Shown here piece after piece: positions 8,632 through 17,456 of a DNA stretch of 38,734 nucleotides (the first letter of the stretch is position 1; the number at the start of each line of letters is the position of its first letter). The stretch is from Bacteroidota bacterium (lineage in GTDB: Bacteria; Bacteroidota; Bacteroidia; Cytophagales; Cyclobacteriaceae), in assembly GCA_013285945.1 (NCBI GenBank), contig JABDGP010000011.1, positions 20,307 through 59,040 of the forward strand, written 5' to 3'. The position numbers were made by a program, and so were the translations under genes. The notes under the pieces are model-generated. The model searched no databases and had not been told where the DNA came from. It saw only the letters and a list, made by a program, of their open reading frames with translations.

Positions 8632-9649
8632 GGTTCAACCACTACATCCAACAATCCTTGCGATAGAGTCTTCGTGCGATGAAACTTCTGCATCGGTGAT
8701 ACGGTCGGGCAAGGTACTCAATAATGTGATAGCCTCACAAGCCATACACCACAAACATGGCGGTGTTGTACCCGAATTGGCGTCACGCGCGCACCAACAG
8801 AACATTTTACTTGTAGTTAACGAGGCGATGCAGACCGCTGATATAAAAGGTAATGAATTAAATGCCATTGCATTTACACGAGGACCAGGGCTAATGGGCT
8901 CGTTGCTTGTAGGCGTTTCATTCGCCAAAGGAATGGCCCTTGCACTCAGCATCCCGATGATTGAAGTGAATCATATGGAGGCGCATGTACTTGCGCATTT
9001 TATAAATGAACGTCCGACCTTTCCATTTCTATGTTTAACGGTAAGTGGTGGCCACACCCAAATCGTCCTCGTCAAAGATTATCTGGATATGCACGTGATA
9101 GGTGAGACTCAGGACGATGCCGTGGGAGAAGCATTCGATAAAGCTGCAAAAATGATGGGCTTGCCGTATCCTGGCGGACCGCTAATTGATAAGTTTGCGC
9201 AATTAGGAAATGCTAGTACTTTTAAGTTCTCACAAACAGTAATGCCCGGACTTGAATTTTCCTTTAGCGGCATCAAAACTGCATTCCTGTATTTTTTGCG
9301 CGACCGAAAAAAAGAAAATGAAAAATTTGTAGAAGAAAACCTGAATGATATTTGCGCCAGCCTGCAAAGACATTTGGTACAAATGCTTTTACAGAAATTG
9401 AAATTGGCAGCTCAACAGACCGGCATAAGGGAAATTGCTATTGCCGGGGGAGTTGCGGCTAATTCAGGTTTAAGAAACGAATTGGCACAAACTGCTAAGG
9501 AGCTAAACTGGAAAATCTTTATTCCCGAATTTCAATACTGCACCGACAACGCTGCAATGATCGCAATGGCAGCACACTATAAATTCTTAGCCGGGAAGTT
9601 TTGTTCTATGGATGTGGCGCCAATTCCAAATCTGGCTATTGGAGGCTAA
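8630..9649 (+). CDS. tsaD: tRNA N6-adenosine threonylcarbamoyltransferase TsaD
   Basis: TsaD transfers the threonylcarbamoyl group to A37 of ANN-decoding tRNAs, working with TsaB, TsaE and TsaC. With ATG 8630 the protein is 339 residues, the usual size. It begins with ILAIESSCDETS (residues 9-20), has the metal-binding HMEAH motif (His115, His119), the SGGHTQ segment, the PGGP loop, IAGGVAANSGLR, and a late CTDNAAM motif with the third metal ligand. A GTG at 8543 would add 29 residues that do not resemble the family and would lie wholly antisense to tamB, so the ATG is preferred. Its start overlaps that of tamB, so its promoter and leader must lie inside tamB coding sequence. It ends four bases into the convergent small gene. 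Confidence 0.96.
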   Translation: MVQPLHPTILAIESSCDETSASVIRSGKVLNNVIASQAIHHKHGGVVPELASRAHQQNILLVVNEAMQTADIKGNELNAIAFTRGPGLMGSLLVGVSFAKGMALALSIPMIEVNHMEAHVLAHFINERPTFPFLCLTVSGGHTQIVLVKDYLDMHVIGETQDDAVGEAFDKAAKMMGLPYPGGPLIDKFAQLGNASTFKFSQTVMPGLEFSFSGIKTAFLYFLRDRKKENEKFVEENLNDICASLQRHLVQMLLQKLKLAAQQTGIREIAIAGGVAANSGLRNELAQTAKELNWKIFIPEFQYCTDNAAMIAMAAHYKFLAGKFCSMDVAPIPNLAIGG

Positions 9650-9891
9650 TCTACTTTCTGTTTCTCAGTTCCCGCCTTTTCGCCCGCATTGTTTCTTAGT
9701 GAATCTGATTTTATAAATTTTTTGCCGCGATGATGTTTTCCCTGACCATTGTTTGAATGCCTCATCATCCGATGAGCCATGTACCTACCCATTTTGTGGT
9801 GACTTGTTACCCGGCCTGTGAGAAATCCGAGTCCAAAGAAAACTATGACGATCAAAAGAATAGCAAGCCAATTTTTATTGAAAGTTTCCAT
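9646..9891 (-). CDS. Small His/Met-rich single-pass membrane protein
   Basis: An 81-residue protein with one strong membrane helix (about residues 8-27, LAILLIVIVFFGLGFLTG) followed by a basic tail rich in histidine and methionine: SHHKMGRYMAHRMMRHS and then GKHHRGKK. I do not recognise a family. A short N-terminus followed by one helix suggests the tail may face the periplasm, where His/Met clusters commonly bind copper, zinc or nickel; that is an inference from composition. Its stop overlaps the convergent tsaD stop by four bases. It lies about 93 bases downstream of the 3-hydroxybutyryl-CoA dehydrogenase gene on the same strand. Confidence 0.65.
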   Translation of the reverse strand: METFNKNWLAILLIVIVFFGLGFLTGRVTSHHKMGRYMAHRMMRHSNNGQGKHHRGKKFIKSDSLRNNAGEKAGTEKQKVD

Positions 9892-9984
9892 GGTATGTTA
9901 AATTTTTAATAAGACCGTTTTATTTCTTAAAAGTTTAAATTGAATCAAAAGAATTCAACGAGAGGTTGTGATGATGCCTTACAT

Positions 9985-10875
9985 CTATTTAGAGAACCGC
10001 TCAGCAACTGCCAATTCCTTACTTCCGGCTTTGTACTGATAAAATCCGCTACCTGATTTTACTCCTTTATGGCCAGCCTGCACCATATTTATAAGTAGCG
10101 GGCATGGTGCATATTTCGGATTGCCGAAGCCGTCGTGAAGAACACGCAGTATAGAGAGGCAAACATCAAGGCCAATAAAATCAGCTAGTTGCAATGGGCC
10201 CATCGGGTGCGCCATACCAAGTTTCATTACAGTATCTATTTCACTTACGCCAGCCACACCTTCATACAAAGAATAGATTGCCTCATTGATCATTGGCATG
10301 AGAATACGATTGGCAACGAAGCCAGGATAATCATTTGCTTCAACTGGTATTTTCTCTAGTTTTTTTGAAAGTGCCATTATCGATTCCGTAGTTTCATTGC
10401 TGGTGGAGTAGCCACGGATGACTTCTATCAACTTCATTACGGGCACCGGATTCATAAAGTGCATACCAATTACTTTTTCTGGCCGCTTGGTAACCGAAGC
10501 AATCTTTGTAATCGAAATAGAAGAGGTGTTAGTCGATAAGATAGCAGTTGACTTGGCAGCCTCATCCATTTCTTTGAAGATTTTAAGTTTCAGGTCGATG
10601 CTTTCGGTGGCAGCTTCAACAATCAAATCGGCATTGGCAATTCCATCCTTGATTGACGTAGAGGTTGAAATATTTGCTATCGCTTTTTGTTTTATTTCAG
10701 CACTGATAGCTCCTTTCTCAACTTGCCTCGCTAAATTTTTATCGATAGTCGCCAGCGCTTTTTTCAGGGAGTCTTCAGATATGTCGATGAGTGAAACATT
10801 ATATCCATGCTGAGCAAAGACATGGGCAATTCCGTTTCCCATTGTACCCGAGCCGATCACTGCGATGTTATTCAT
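9985..10875 (-). CDS. 3-hydroxybutyryl-CoA / 3-hydroxyacyl-CoA dehydrogenase
   Basis: A 296-residue NAD-dependent dehydrogenase that interconverts 3-hydroxyacyl-CoA and acetoacyl-CoA, in fatty acid oxidation or butyrate/PHB-type metabolism. The N-terminal Rossmann motif GSGTMGNGIA is at 8-17. The catalytic pair is His139 (in GMHFMNPVPVMKLIEVI) and Glu151, with Asn189 in FVANRI; the spacing of these three matches the short-chain HAD family. The C-terminal 3HCDH domain has GPLQLADFIGLDV and the end GSGFYQY. The size is that of stand-alone Hbd/PaaH-type enzymes rather than multifunctional FadB. No thiolase or hydratase is adjacent. The lipoprotein gene upstream on the same strand is 37 bases away, so co-transcription is possible. 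Confidence 0.92.
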   Translation of the reverse strand: MNNIAVIGSGTMGNGIAHVFAQHGYNVSLIDISEDSLKKALATIDKNLARQVEKGAISAEIKQKAIANISTSTSIKDGIANADLIVEAATESIDLKLKIFKEMDEAAKSTAILSTNTSSISITKIASVTKRPEKVIGMHFMNPVPVMKLIEVIRGYSTSNETTESIMALSKKLEKIPVEANDYPGFVANRILMPMINEAIYSLYEGVAGVSEIDTVMKLGMAHPMGPLQLADFIGLDVCLSILRVLHDGFGNPKYAPCPLLINMVQAGHKGVKSGSGFYQYKAGSKELAVAERFSK

Positions 10876-10912
10876 GATTTAAAACTTTAAAAGTTGAAAT
10901 ATTCGTGCAAGT

Positions 10913-11272
10913 TTATTCAATCACAACTTCTTTTGCCAATCCTACAGCATTAAATCTAACCGACAATCTTTTAGGTGATTGTGATGGCATCTGGCACTTT
11001 GCAGAAGGCTCTATATAGTAATAGAAAAATTTCTGGTTGCGCTTATAAAGCTCATTTTGGTCGGGCCGGCCCAGTAGAGCAATTATTTGATCTTCAGATA
11101 GCCCTTTCAGTTTATTTTTCTGTGAAGTCAAAAGGTCAAATGATTTTTCGCGAATGTGATTGCATCCGTTTTTGTCGTCCTTCCAATGGCTCTGGTCGAT
11201 GCCATCTAGCGTAGGCAAAGGTTTGCTGCACGCAGCAGCAATAATAATAAATCCAATAAATAATTTTTTCAT
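10913..11272 (-). CDS. Small lipoprotein, SmpA/BamE-like pattern
   Basis: A 119-residue protein with a lipoprotein signal: a short hydrophobic segment ending in IAAAC, predicted lipidation at Cys15. The mature part has LSEDQIIALLGRPDQ (about residues 59-73) followed by a tyrosine-rich strand KFFYYYIEP. This G-x-P-D after a helix, then an aromatic strand, is the pattern of the SmpA/OmlA (BamE) fold. Two further cysteines occur in the mature part. The resemblance does not establish a role in the Bam complex. Divergent from the membrane-protein gene at 11334. Confidence 0.65.
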   Translation of the reverse strand: MKKLFIGFIIIAAACSKPLPTLDGIDQSHWKDDKNGCNHIREKSFDLLTSQKNKLKGLSEDQIIALLGRPDQNELYKRNQKFFYYYIEPSAKCQMPSQSPKRLSVRFNAVGLAKEVVIE

Positions 11273-11333
11273 CGTTCGGTTTTTACCCTCAATTCAAATT
11301 AACTTGCGGACGGATTAATTTCAAAAGTAGTAC

Positions 11334-11774
11334 ATGGCAATAAAAATCTTCAAAGTAATCTGGTTCTTTTCTCTGTTGGGTGTGCTGGCGGTCTTTATGT
11401 ACGTGTATGCTTCATTGCCCGAAACCGTTGTGATCAACGAAAATCCACAGGCTGTAAGCTTGTCTAAAGAGAGTTTGTTTTATGTAGCGCTTGCCCTGAT
11501 CGCTGTCTCTAATATGCTGGTATTCGTCATCAGTAGAACTTTTCCGGAGCAAGATTACAACTTTAAGGCATGGTTTTATGGCCTCGTTGTGTGTATCAAC
11601 CTTTTCTTTGTAATTGGCCTGAGTTTTATTAGCCTTTATAATAGTGGTGAAAAGTTTGATTATGCGCGCCTTGGCTTCATTATTTATGGAAGCTTGGTAT
11701 TGCTGATCGTGTGGTCAATTAGCTGGCCTGTATATCGAATAGTGCAAAAATTTTTCCATAAACAGCTGGTTTGA
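11334..11774 (+). CDS. Four-helix integral membrane protein, unknown function
   Basis: A 146-residue protein with four predicted membrane helices, at about residues 7-26, 45-66, 80-102 and 112-132. The loop after the first helix has SLPETVVIN, a pattern seen in small Bacteroidota membrane proteins around the DUF1648 type; I cannot place it firmly. No catalytic motif is visible. It is divergent from the lipoprotein gene, about 60 bases apart, and is followed by roughly 190 bases before parE. Confidence 0.6.
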   Translation: MAIKIFKVIWFFSLLGVLAVFMYVYASLPETVVINENPQAVSLSKESLFYVALALIAVSNMLVFVISRTFPEQDYNFKAWFYGLVVCINLFFVIGLSFISLYNSGEKFDYARLGFIIYGSLVLLIVWSISWPVYRIVQKFFHKQLV

Positions 11775-11968
11775 TAATTTGTTTTCCTTCCTTGAATATC
11801 AACGCTTTATTACTAGTCCCTTCGTTTATAGTTGTAAGTGGTATCCTATCGGCAAAGCATGAAGTGTGATAAAATTTTCCTTTCTTTAATGAAGTATTGT
11901 CCGTTCTATTTTTTGGATAAAACTTTTTTATTTTTTTAGCTCTCTGATTTCTAAAACGTAACTGCAGC
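11775..11968. other. Intergenic region upstream of parE
   Basis: About 190 bases without a credible gene. The 3' half is very A+T-rich, with several T runs (11909-11914, 11924-11929, 11931-11937), and presumably holds the parE-parC promoter. I looked for a TTTG / TAnnTTTG pair and did not find one with convincing spacing. Confidence 0.35.
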
Positions 11969-13846
11969 ATGGCGAAGGATAGTATGGAATATAATGAATC
12001 GAGCATTAGATCGCTCGACTGGCGCGAGCACATTCGCTTACGCCCCGGAATGTACATCGGCAAGCTGGGCGATGGCTCAAGCAAAGACGATGGCATTTAT
12101 GTGCTTGTAAAAGAAGTGATCGACAATTGCATTGACGAGCACATGATGGGCTATGGTAAAATAATTGACGTTAAGATTACCGACCAAAAAGTCGTGGTTC
12201 GCGATTATGGCCGGGGTATTCCGCTGGGAAAAGTAGTCGATGTTGTTTCGAAAATAAATACAGGCGCCAAGTACGACTCTGGTGCGTTCCAAAAATCGGT
12301 GGGGTTGAATGGAGTGGGTACGAAAGCCGTGAACGCTCTCTCTAATTACTTTAAAGTGCAAGCTTTTCGCGATGGCGCAACAAAACTGGCCGAGTTTAAA
12401 AAGGGAGTTCTCACCAACGACCCTAAACAATCAAAGTCGCCCGATAAGAATGGAACACTGGTAGAATTTGAACCGGATGATACGATGTTCAAGCACTATC
12501 ACTTCATTCCCGAATATCTGGATGACTTGATGTGGAACTATGCATTCCTGAATGCCGGTCTTACAATTAATTACAATGGACGGAAGTTTTATTCGAAAGA
12601 TGGACTGCTTGATCTGTTAAAACAAAAGTCCGACCCTGAAGAAATACGCTACCCGATTATTCATTTTAAAGGAGAAGATATTGAAGTTGCACTGACGCAT
12701 GGCAATCAATATGGTGAAGAATATTATTCTTTTGTCAATGGTCAGAATACAACGCAAGGCGGTACACACTTAGCGGCATTCCGCGAAGGAATAGTGCGTG
12801 GCGTGCGGGATTTTTATAAAAAGGATTTTGACGCAGCCGATATCCGTGCAAGTATCATCGGAGCGGTTGCTGTTCGAGTGCAGGAACCCGTGTTTGAATC
12901 GCAGACCAAAACAAAACTTGGTTCGATCAACATGGCGCCAGAAGGTGTTTCGGTGAAAAACTTTGTTGGTGATTTTGTAGCGAAAGAGTTGGAGATCTAC
13001 TTGCACAAAAATGCAACCGTGGCCGATTCGGTACTCAAGCGGATATTGCAATCCGAACGCGAGCGCAAAGAAATCGCCGGTATAAAAAAACTTGCCAACG
13101 AACGGGCAAAGAAAGCAAACCTTCACAATAAAAAACTTCGCGACTGCCGCTTTCATTTTGATGATCAAAAAGGAGAGAAGGGAACAGAGTCGGTGATTTT
13201 TATAACCGAAGGAGATTCGGCCAGCGGTTCGATCACTAAATCGCGTGATGTAGAAACGCAGGCCGTTTTCAGTTTGAGAGGTAAACCACTCAACTGCTTT
13301 GGACTCACCAAAAAAGTAGTTTACGAAAACGAGGAGTTCAATTTGCTGCAGCATGCGCTAAATATCGAAGATGGACTTGATGGTTTGCGTTACAACAAGG
13401 TGATTGTAGCAACTGATGCAGACGTGGATGGTATGCACATTCGCTTACTGCTGATGACTTTCTTTTTGCAATTCTTTCCAGACTTGGTGAAGGCCGGGCA
13501 TGTCTATATTTTGGATACTCCGCTCTTTCGTGTTCGAAATAAAAAAGAAACCATTTATTGCTACAGCGAAGAAGAACGACAAGATGCTGTGAGTAAATTA
13601 GGGAGCAAACCTGAGATCACACGTTTTAAAGGATTGGGAGAAATTTCGCCGGAAGAATTTGGAACATTCATTGGTGAGAACATACGCCTTCAGCCTGTAT
13701 TGATCGATAAAGAAAAGCACTTGATCAAGACACTCGAATTTTACATGGGCAAGAATACGCCCGACCGTCAGGATTTTATTATTGACAACTTGCGGATTGA
13801 ATTGGACAAGGTAGAACCACTCGAAGAAAAAGAAGTTGAAGCTTAA
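11969..13846 (+). CDS. parE: DNA topoisomerase IV subunit B
   Basis: The 625-residue ATPase subunit of a type IIA topoisomerase. The GHKL ATPase has [10 protein letters not shown] (near residue 47), DYGRGIP and the ATP-lid motif [16 protein letters not shown]. The transducer follows. The TOPRIM domain has the catalytic [10 protein letters not shown] (Glu414) and the metal-binding DADVDG (Asp483, 485, 487). It is the short B subunit without the insertion of proteobacterial GyrB. Placement six bases before parC identifies it as topoisomerase IV (decatenation of daughter chromosomes) rather than gyrase. Start ATG 11969 gives a normal N-terminus with RPGMYIG soon after. Confidence 0.93.
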   Translation: MAKDSMEYNESSIRSLDWREHIRLRPGMYIGKLGDGSSKDDGIYVLVKEVIDNCIDEHMMGYGKIIDVKITDQKVVVRDYGRGIPLGKVVDVVSKINTGAKYDSGAFQKSVGLNGVGTKAVNALSNYFKVQAFRDGATKLAEFKKGVLTNDPKQSKSPDKNGTLVEFEPDDTMFKHYHFIPEYLDDLMWNYAFLNAGLTINYNGRKFYSKDGLLDLLKQKSDPEEIRYPIIHFKGEDIEVALTHGNQYGEEYYSFVNGQNTTQGGTHLAAFREGIVRGVRDFYKKDFDAADIRASIIGAVAVRVQEPVFESQTKTKLGSINMAPEGVSVKNFVGDFVAKELEIYLHKNATVADSVLKRILQSERERKEIAGIKKLANERAKKANLHNKKLRDCRFHFDDQKGEKGTESVIFITEGDSASGSITKSRDVETQAVFSLRGKPLNCFGLTKKVVYENEEFNLLQHALNIEDGLDGLRYNKVIVATDADVDGMHIRLLLMTFFLQFFPDLVKAGHVYILDTPLFRVRNKKETIYCYSEEERQDAVSKLGSKPEITRFKGLGEISPEEFGTFIGENIRLQPVLIDKEKHLIKTLEFYMGKNTPDRQDFIIDNLRIELDKVEPLEEKEVEA

Positions 13847-13852
13847 ACTATA

Positions 13853-16708
13853 ATGGCAAAGAAGAATTTACCTGTTAAGGCGAAAAAAGGAGAAGACGGA
13901 GTAGTCCACTCCATCGCTATTGATGGCATGTACGAAAACTGGTTTCTCGACTATGCTTCGTATGTAATCTTAGAGCGCGCTGTTCCGCGTATTGAAGACG
14001 GCTTTAAACCCGTGCAACGCAGAATCATGCATGCGCTAAAAGAGATGGACGATGGTCGCTTTAATAAAGTGGCCAACGTAATCGGAAGTACGATGCAGTA
14101 TCATCCGCATGGCGATGCTGCCATTGGTGAGGCCACTGTCAATTTAGGTCAAAAGGAAATTTTATTTGATACACAAGGAAACTGGGGGGATGTGCGCACA
14201 GGTGATCCTGCGGCAGCCCCTCGTTATATTGAAGTGCGGCCTTCCAAGTTTGCATTGGACGTAGTCTATAACCCTCAGACCACCGAGTGGCAGCTTTCGT
14301 ACGATGGAAGAAAAAAGGAACCAGTAACTCTCCCTGTAAAATTTCCTTTGCTGCTGGCACAAGGTGTGGAGGGGATTGCCGTTGGCTTGTCCACAAAAAT
14401 ATTGCCTCATAATTTTTGCGAGTTAATAAAGGCATCGATTGATGTATTGAAAGGAAAGAGCCCTAAAATCTATCCCGACTTCCCAACAGGTGGTATTGCC
14501 GATTTTTCGGAATATGATCAGGGTTATCGCGGTGGAAAAATAAAAGTTCGTGCCCGAGTAGAAATCATTGACAAGAAAACGATAGCGATCAAAGACATTC
14601 CTTTTGGAACCACCACCACTTCGGTGATGGAATCCATTGTGAAAGCAAGTGAGAAAGGAAAGATTAAAGTCAAGCAGGTGGTTGACAATACTGCCAAAGA
14701 CGTTGAGATTCTCGTGAACCTTCAGCCCGGACTTTCGCCTGAGATTGCCATTGATGCACTGTATGCATTTACTGATTGTGAGGTTTCCATTTCACCAAAC
14801 GCCTGTGTGATTGTTGGCGACAAGCCAATGTTCATGAAAGTGAACGAAATCCTGAAAGTAAATACCGAGAATACAGTGGTATTGCTGAAGCGCGAACTGG
14901 AAATAAGACGCGGTGAACTAATGGAGAAGATTTTATTTTCTTCACTTGAAAAGATATTTATCGAAAAAAGAATTTATCGCGACATTGAAGAGTGCGAAAC
15001 GTTTGAAGATGTCATCTCCACCACAGATAAAGGACTGAAGCCTTATAAGAAACAATTCTATCGCGAGATCACTCGTGATGATATACTCCGATTGTTGGAG
15101 ATTCGGATTAAAAGGATTTCTAAATACGATTCGTTCAAGGCTGATGAACTGATGCGCGACCTTGAAAAAGAATTGAAGGAAGTGCTTCATCACCTCAAAC
15201 ATTTGACTGAGTACGCAATCGCTTACTATCAAAGTTTGTTAGATAAATACGGAAAAGGTCGTGAGCGTAAAACTGAAATAAAGAGCTTCCAATCTGTTAC
15301 GGCAACTGAAGTAATTGCAAACAATCAGAAATTGTACGTAAACAAGGAAGACGGCTTCATAGGCTGGGGACTGAAAAAAGACGAGTTCATTGCCGATTGC
15401 TCTGAGTTGGACGATGTGATTGCCATTCGCCGTGACGGCAAAGTGAAAATCAGTCGTATCAGCGAAAAAGTGTTTATGGGCAAAGATATTTTGCATGTTG
15501 GCATCTGGAAAAAGGGTGACGAACGAATGGTTTACAATTTGATTTATAGCGATGGCAAGAGCGGAAAGACTTTTGCAAAACGGTTTGCTATGCCGGCTAT
15601 CATTCGTGATAAAGAATATAATCTCGATCAGGGAAACCCAAATAGCAAAGTTCATTATCTCAGTGCCAACCCGAATGGAGAAGCCGAAATTGTAGAAGTG
15701 AAGTTGAGCCAAAGCAGTACTGCCAGAAAGAAGATTTTCGATTTCGATTTTTCTGAAATGGAAATCAAGGGTCGCGGCGCTCGCGGAAACACAATTACAA
15801 AATATCCAGTGCGCAAAGTTGATTTTAAAGAAGCAAAAGGCTCTACACTCAGCGGACTTGAATTATGGTTTGACGAAGCAAGCGGCCGACTAAACAAAGA
15901 CAAACGAGGCTGGCATGTAGGAAAATTTGATGGTGATGACCAGATTATTTCGATTACCAAATCGGGTAACTATAAAATTTCAAATTATGAATTGACAACC
16001 CGGTTTGAGCCGGAAAACAAAACCTTGCTGATCGAAAAATTCAATCCTAAGAAAGTTATTTCGGCCGTGTATTGGGATGGTGAGAGCAAGCAACATTTTG
16101 TCAAGCGTTTTCAGATTGAGACAACGACGCCTGATAAAGAGTTCAATTTTATTACTGAAGGAATCGGTTCGCGGCTTGAGTTTGTCACAACTTCGGATAA
16201 TCCCGAGGTGGAAACTGAAGTAGTGAAAGGAAAAGGCAAGGATAAAGAAACTGAAGTTGTCAACCTTGAGGATCTTATTGATGTAAAGGGCTGGAAGGCA
16301 CTTGGCAACCGGCTGTCGCAACATAAGGTCACCAAAGTGAAACCGGTGGAGGAGCCGGAAGACACCGGCCTTGAAGAAGGTGATGAAGAAAACGAAATGA
16401 TGACTGTTGAAACCGGAAAAGGCTCTCAACCGTCAAAAAAAAAATGGGAAGAACCAACGGAGGGCGAGCAAGCAAGCCTCTTCGAAGCAAGCCAACAGCA
16501 ACAAAGCCAGCCGCTCATCAACGGGCAGCCAGCCAAAGGCAAAAACCAAAGACCAAAAGCCGAGCAAGCAGACCTCTTCGAAAAGGAAAAAGAAGAAAAT
16601 GAAAAGGTAGAGAGTAAGAAGATAAAAGTGGAGGGTGAAATGTTTAAAGAGAAAGGCGAAGACACAAAAGGATTTAGCCCAGGGGAAACGATAGATTTAG
16701 ATTTATAG
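13853..16708 (+). CDS. parC: DNA topoisomerase IV subunit A with long charged C-terminal tail
   Basis: The DNA-cleaving subunit, 951 residues. The breakage-reunion domain is near the N-terminus: PVQRRIMHAL, then QYHPHGDAA, with the catalytic Tyr125 in APRYIEVRP. The quinolone-determining region and coiled-coil gate follow, then a C-terminal beta-pinwheel (about 500-820) with divergent repeats. The last 110 residues or so are low-complexity, acidic, Lys- and Gln-rich and probably disordered. They hold two short motifs, QASLF (873-877) and QADLF (905-909), resembling sliding-clamp-binding peptides. The end, GETIDLDL, looks like a conserved tail. Co-transcribed with parE (six-base gap). The OmpA-family gene follows after 45 bases. 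Confidence 0.93.
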   Translation: MAKKNLPVKAKKGEDGVVHSIAIDGMYENWFLDYASYVILERAVPRIEDGFKPVQRRIMHALKEMDDGRFNKVANVIGSTMQYHPHGDAAIGEATVNLGQKEILFDTQGNWGDVRTGDPAAAPRYIEVRPSKFALDVVYNPQTTEWQLSYDGRKKEPVTLPVKFPLLLAQGVEGIAVGLSTKILPHNFCELIKASIDVLKGKSPKIYPDFPTGGIADFSEYDQGYRGGKIKVRARVEIIDKKTIAIKDIPFGTTTTSVMESIVKASEKGKIKVKQVVDNTAKDVEILVNLQPGLSPEIAIDALYAFTDCEVSISPNACVIVGDKPMFMKVNEILKVNTENTVVLLKRELEIRRGELMEKILFSSLEKIFIEKRIYRDIEECETFEDVISTTDKGLKPYKKQFYREITRDDILRLLEIRIKRISKYDSFKADELMRDLEKELKEVLHHLKHLTEYAIAYYQSLLDKYGKGRERKTEIKSFQSVTATEVIANNQKLYVNKEDGFIGWGLKKDEFIADCSELDDVIAIRRDGKVKISRISEKVFMGKDILHVGIWKKGDERMVYNLIYSDGKSGKTFAKRFAMPAIIRDKEYNLDQGNPNSKVHYLSANPNGEAEIVEVKLSQSSTARKKIFDFDFSEMEIKGRGARGNTITKYPVRKVDFKEAKGSTLSGLELWFDEASGRLNKDKRGWHVGKFDGDDQIISITKSGNYKISNYELTTRFEPENKTLLIEKFNPKKVISAVYWDGESKQHFVKRFQIETTTPDKEFNFITEGIGSRLEFVTTSDNPEVETEVVKGKGKDKETEVVNLEDLIDVKGWKALGNRLSQHKVTKVKPVEEPEDTGLEEGDEENEMMTVETGKGSQPSKKKWEEPTEGEQASLFEASQQQQSQPLINGQPAKGKNQRPKAEQADLFEKEKEENEKVESKKIKVEGEMFKEKGEDTKGFSPGETIDLDL
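16465..16582 (+). repeat. Duplicated 22-base unit in the 3' end of parC
   Basis: Two in-frame copies, at 16465-16486 and 16561-16582, are identical at 20 of 22 bases (they begin CGAGCAAGCA and end CCTCTTCGAA). They lie 96 bases (32 codons) apart and encode EQASLFE and EQADLFE. Such DNA-level identity in otherwise low-complexity sequence suggests a recent internal duplication or selection on both copies. Confidence 0.8.
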
Positions 16709-16753
16709 GATTTATTTGACTTTAATTAAGAATAATATCTCAACCCCATTGGA

Positions 16754-17416
16754 ATGAAACTTATACAATTGGTACTCCTCACTTTAATGCTCGGAGATGT
16801 TTATTCACAATCTGATGAAATCATAGTACAAGGAAAGGTAAAACAAACCATTTCCGGTAAAGGGATTTTTTCAAAAACCGTTTACAAAAGCTATCCTACC
16901 GGCAGCCTCACGGGTTCCTTCAACGACAGCTCATTCTTATTTTCAATTTTTGGTTCGTCCAAATATCAGGTTACCGCAAGCGCCACAGGATTTATACCTC
17001 GTACAGTAATTGTTGATCCGAAAGAATCTTCCAATAATAAAATCACCCACGATATTGAACTGACGCCCACCAACCAGACCGTCAGGCTCGATCACCTGAT
17101 TTTTGATATGGGCAAGGCAGTGATCAAGCCGGTATCATTTACTGAACTTGATGAACTCGTTGCCATGATGAAGGCAAATACCAAAGTGGAAATTCAACTC
17201 GAAGGCCATACCGATAGTCAGGGTAGTGCCGAGGCGAATATGAAACTCTCACAAGATCGTGTAGAGGCCGTTAAAAAATACCTAAGCTCAAAGGGCATAG
17301 CTAAAGACAGAATTAAAACCAAAGCCTTTGGTGGAACTCAACCGCTGTCCAAAGATAAATCGGAGCAGGCAAGGGCACTAAATCGCAGAGTAGAGATGAG
17401 GATTTTGAAAGATTAA
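16754..17416 (+). CDS. OmpA-family peptidoglycan-associated protein
   Basis: A 220-residue secreted protein: signal peptide (LVLLTLMLGDVYS, cleavage before QSDE), a beta-sandwich-like middle (about 25-110), and a C-terminal OmpA domain (about 115-220). The OmpA domain has LIFDMGKAVIKP, then LEGHTDSQGSAEANMKLSQDR with the meso-diaminopimelate-contacting Asp and Arg expected of the family, and finally LNRRVEM. Such proteins tether the outer membrane to peptidoglycan. No lipobox is seen. It lies 45 bases after parC on the same strand, so read-through is possible, though the functions are unrelated. Confidence 0.88.
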   Translation: MKLIQLVLLTLMLGDVYSQSDEIIVQGKVKQTISGKGIFSKTVYKSYPTGSLTGSFNDSSFLFSIFGSSKYQVTASATGFIPRTVIVDPKESSNNKITHDIELTPTNQTVRLDHLIFDMGKAVIKPVSFTELDELVAMMKANTKVEIQLEGHTDSQGSAEANMKLSQDRVEAVKKYLSSKGIAKDRIKTKAFGGTQPLSKDKSEQARALNRRVEMRILKD

Positions 17417-17456
17417 CTCAATTTTTTATCACGACCTCTGTAAATTATTTAAGAAG

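Noticed and set aside
16407-16610. 67-residue Lys/Ser/Gln-rich reading frame on the plus strand inside parC
   Set aside because: It is a shifted-frame shadow of the low-complexity tail of parC and has no independent features.
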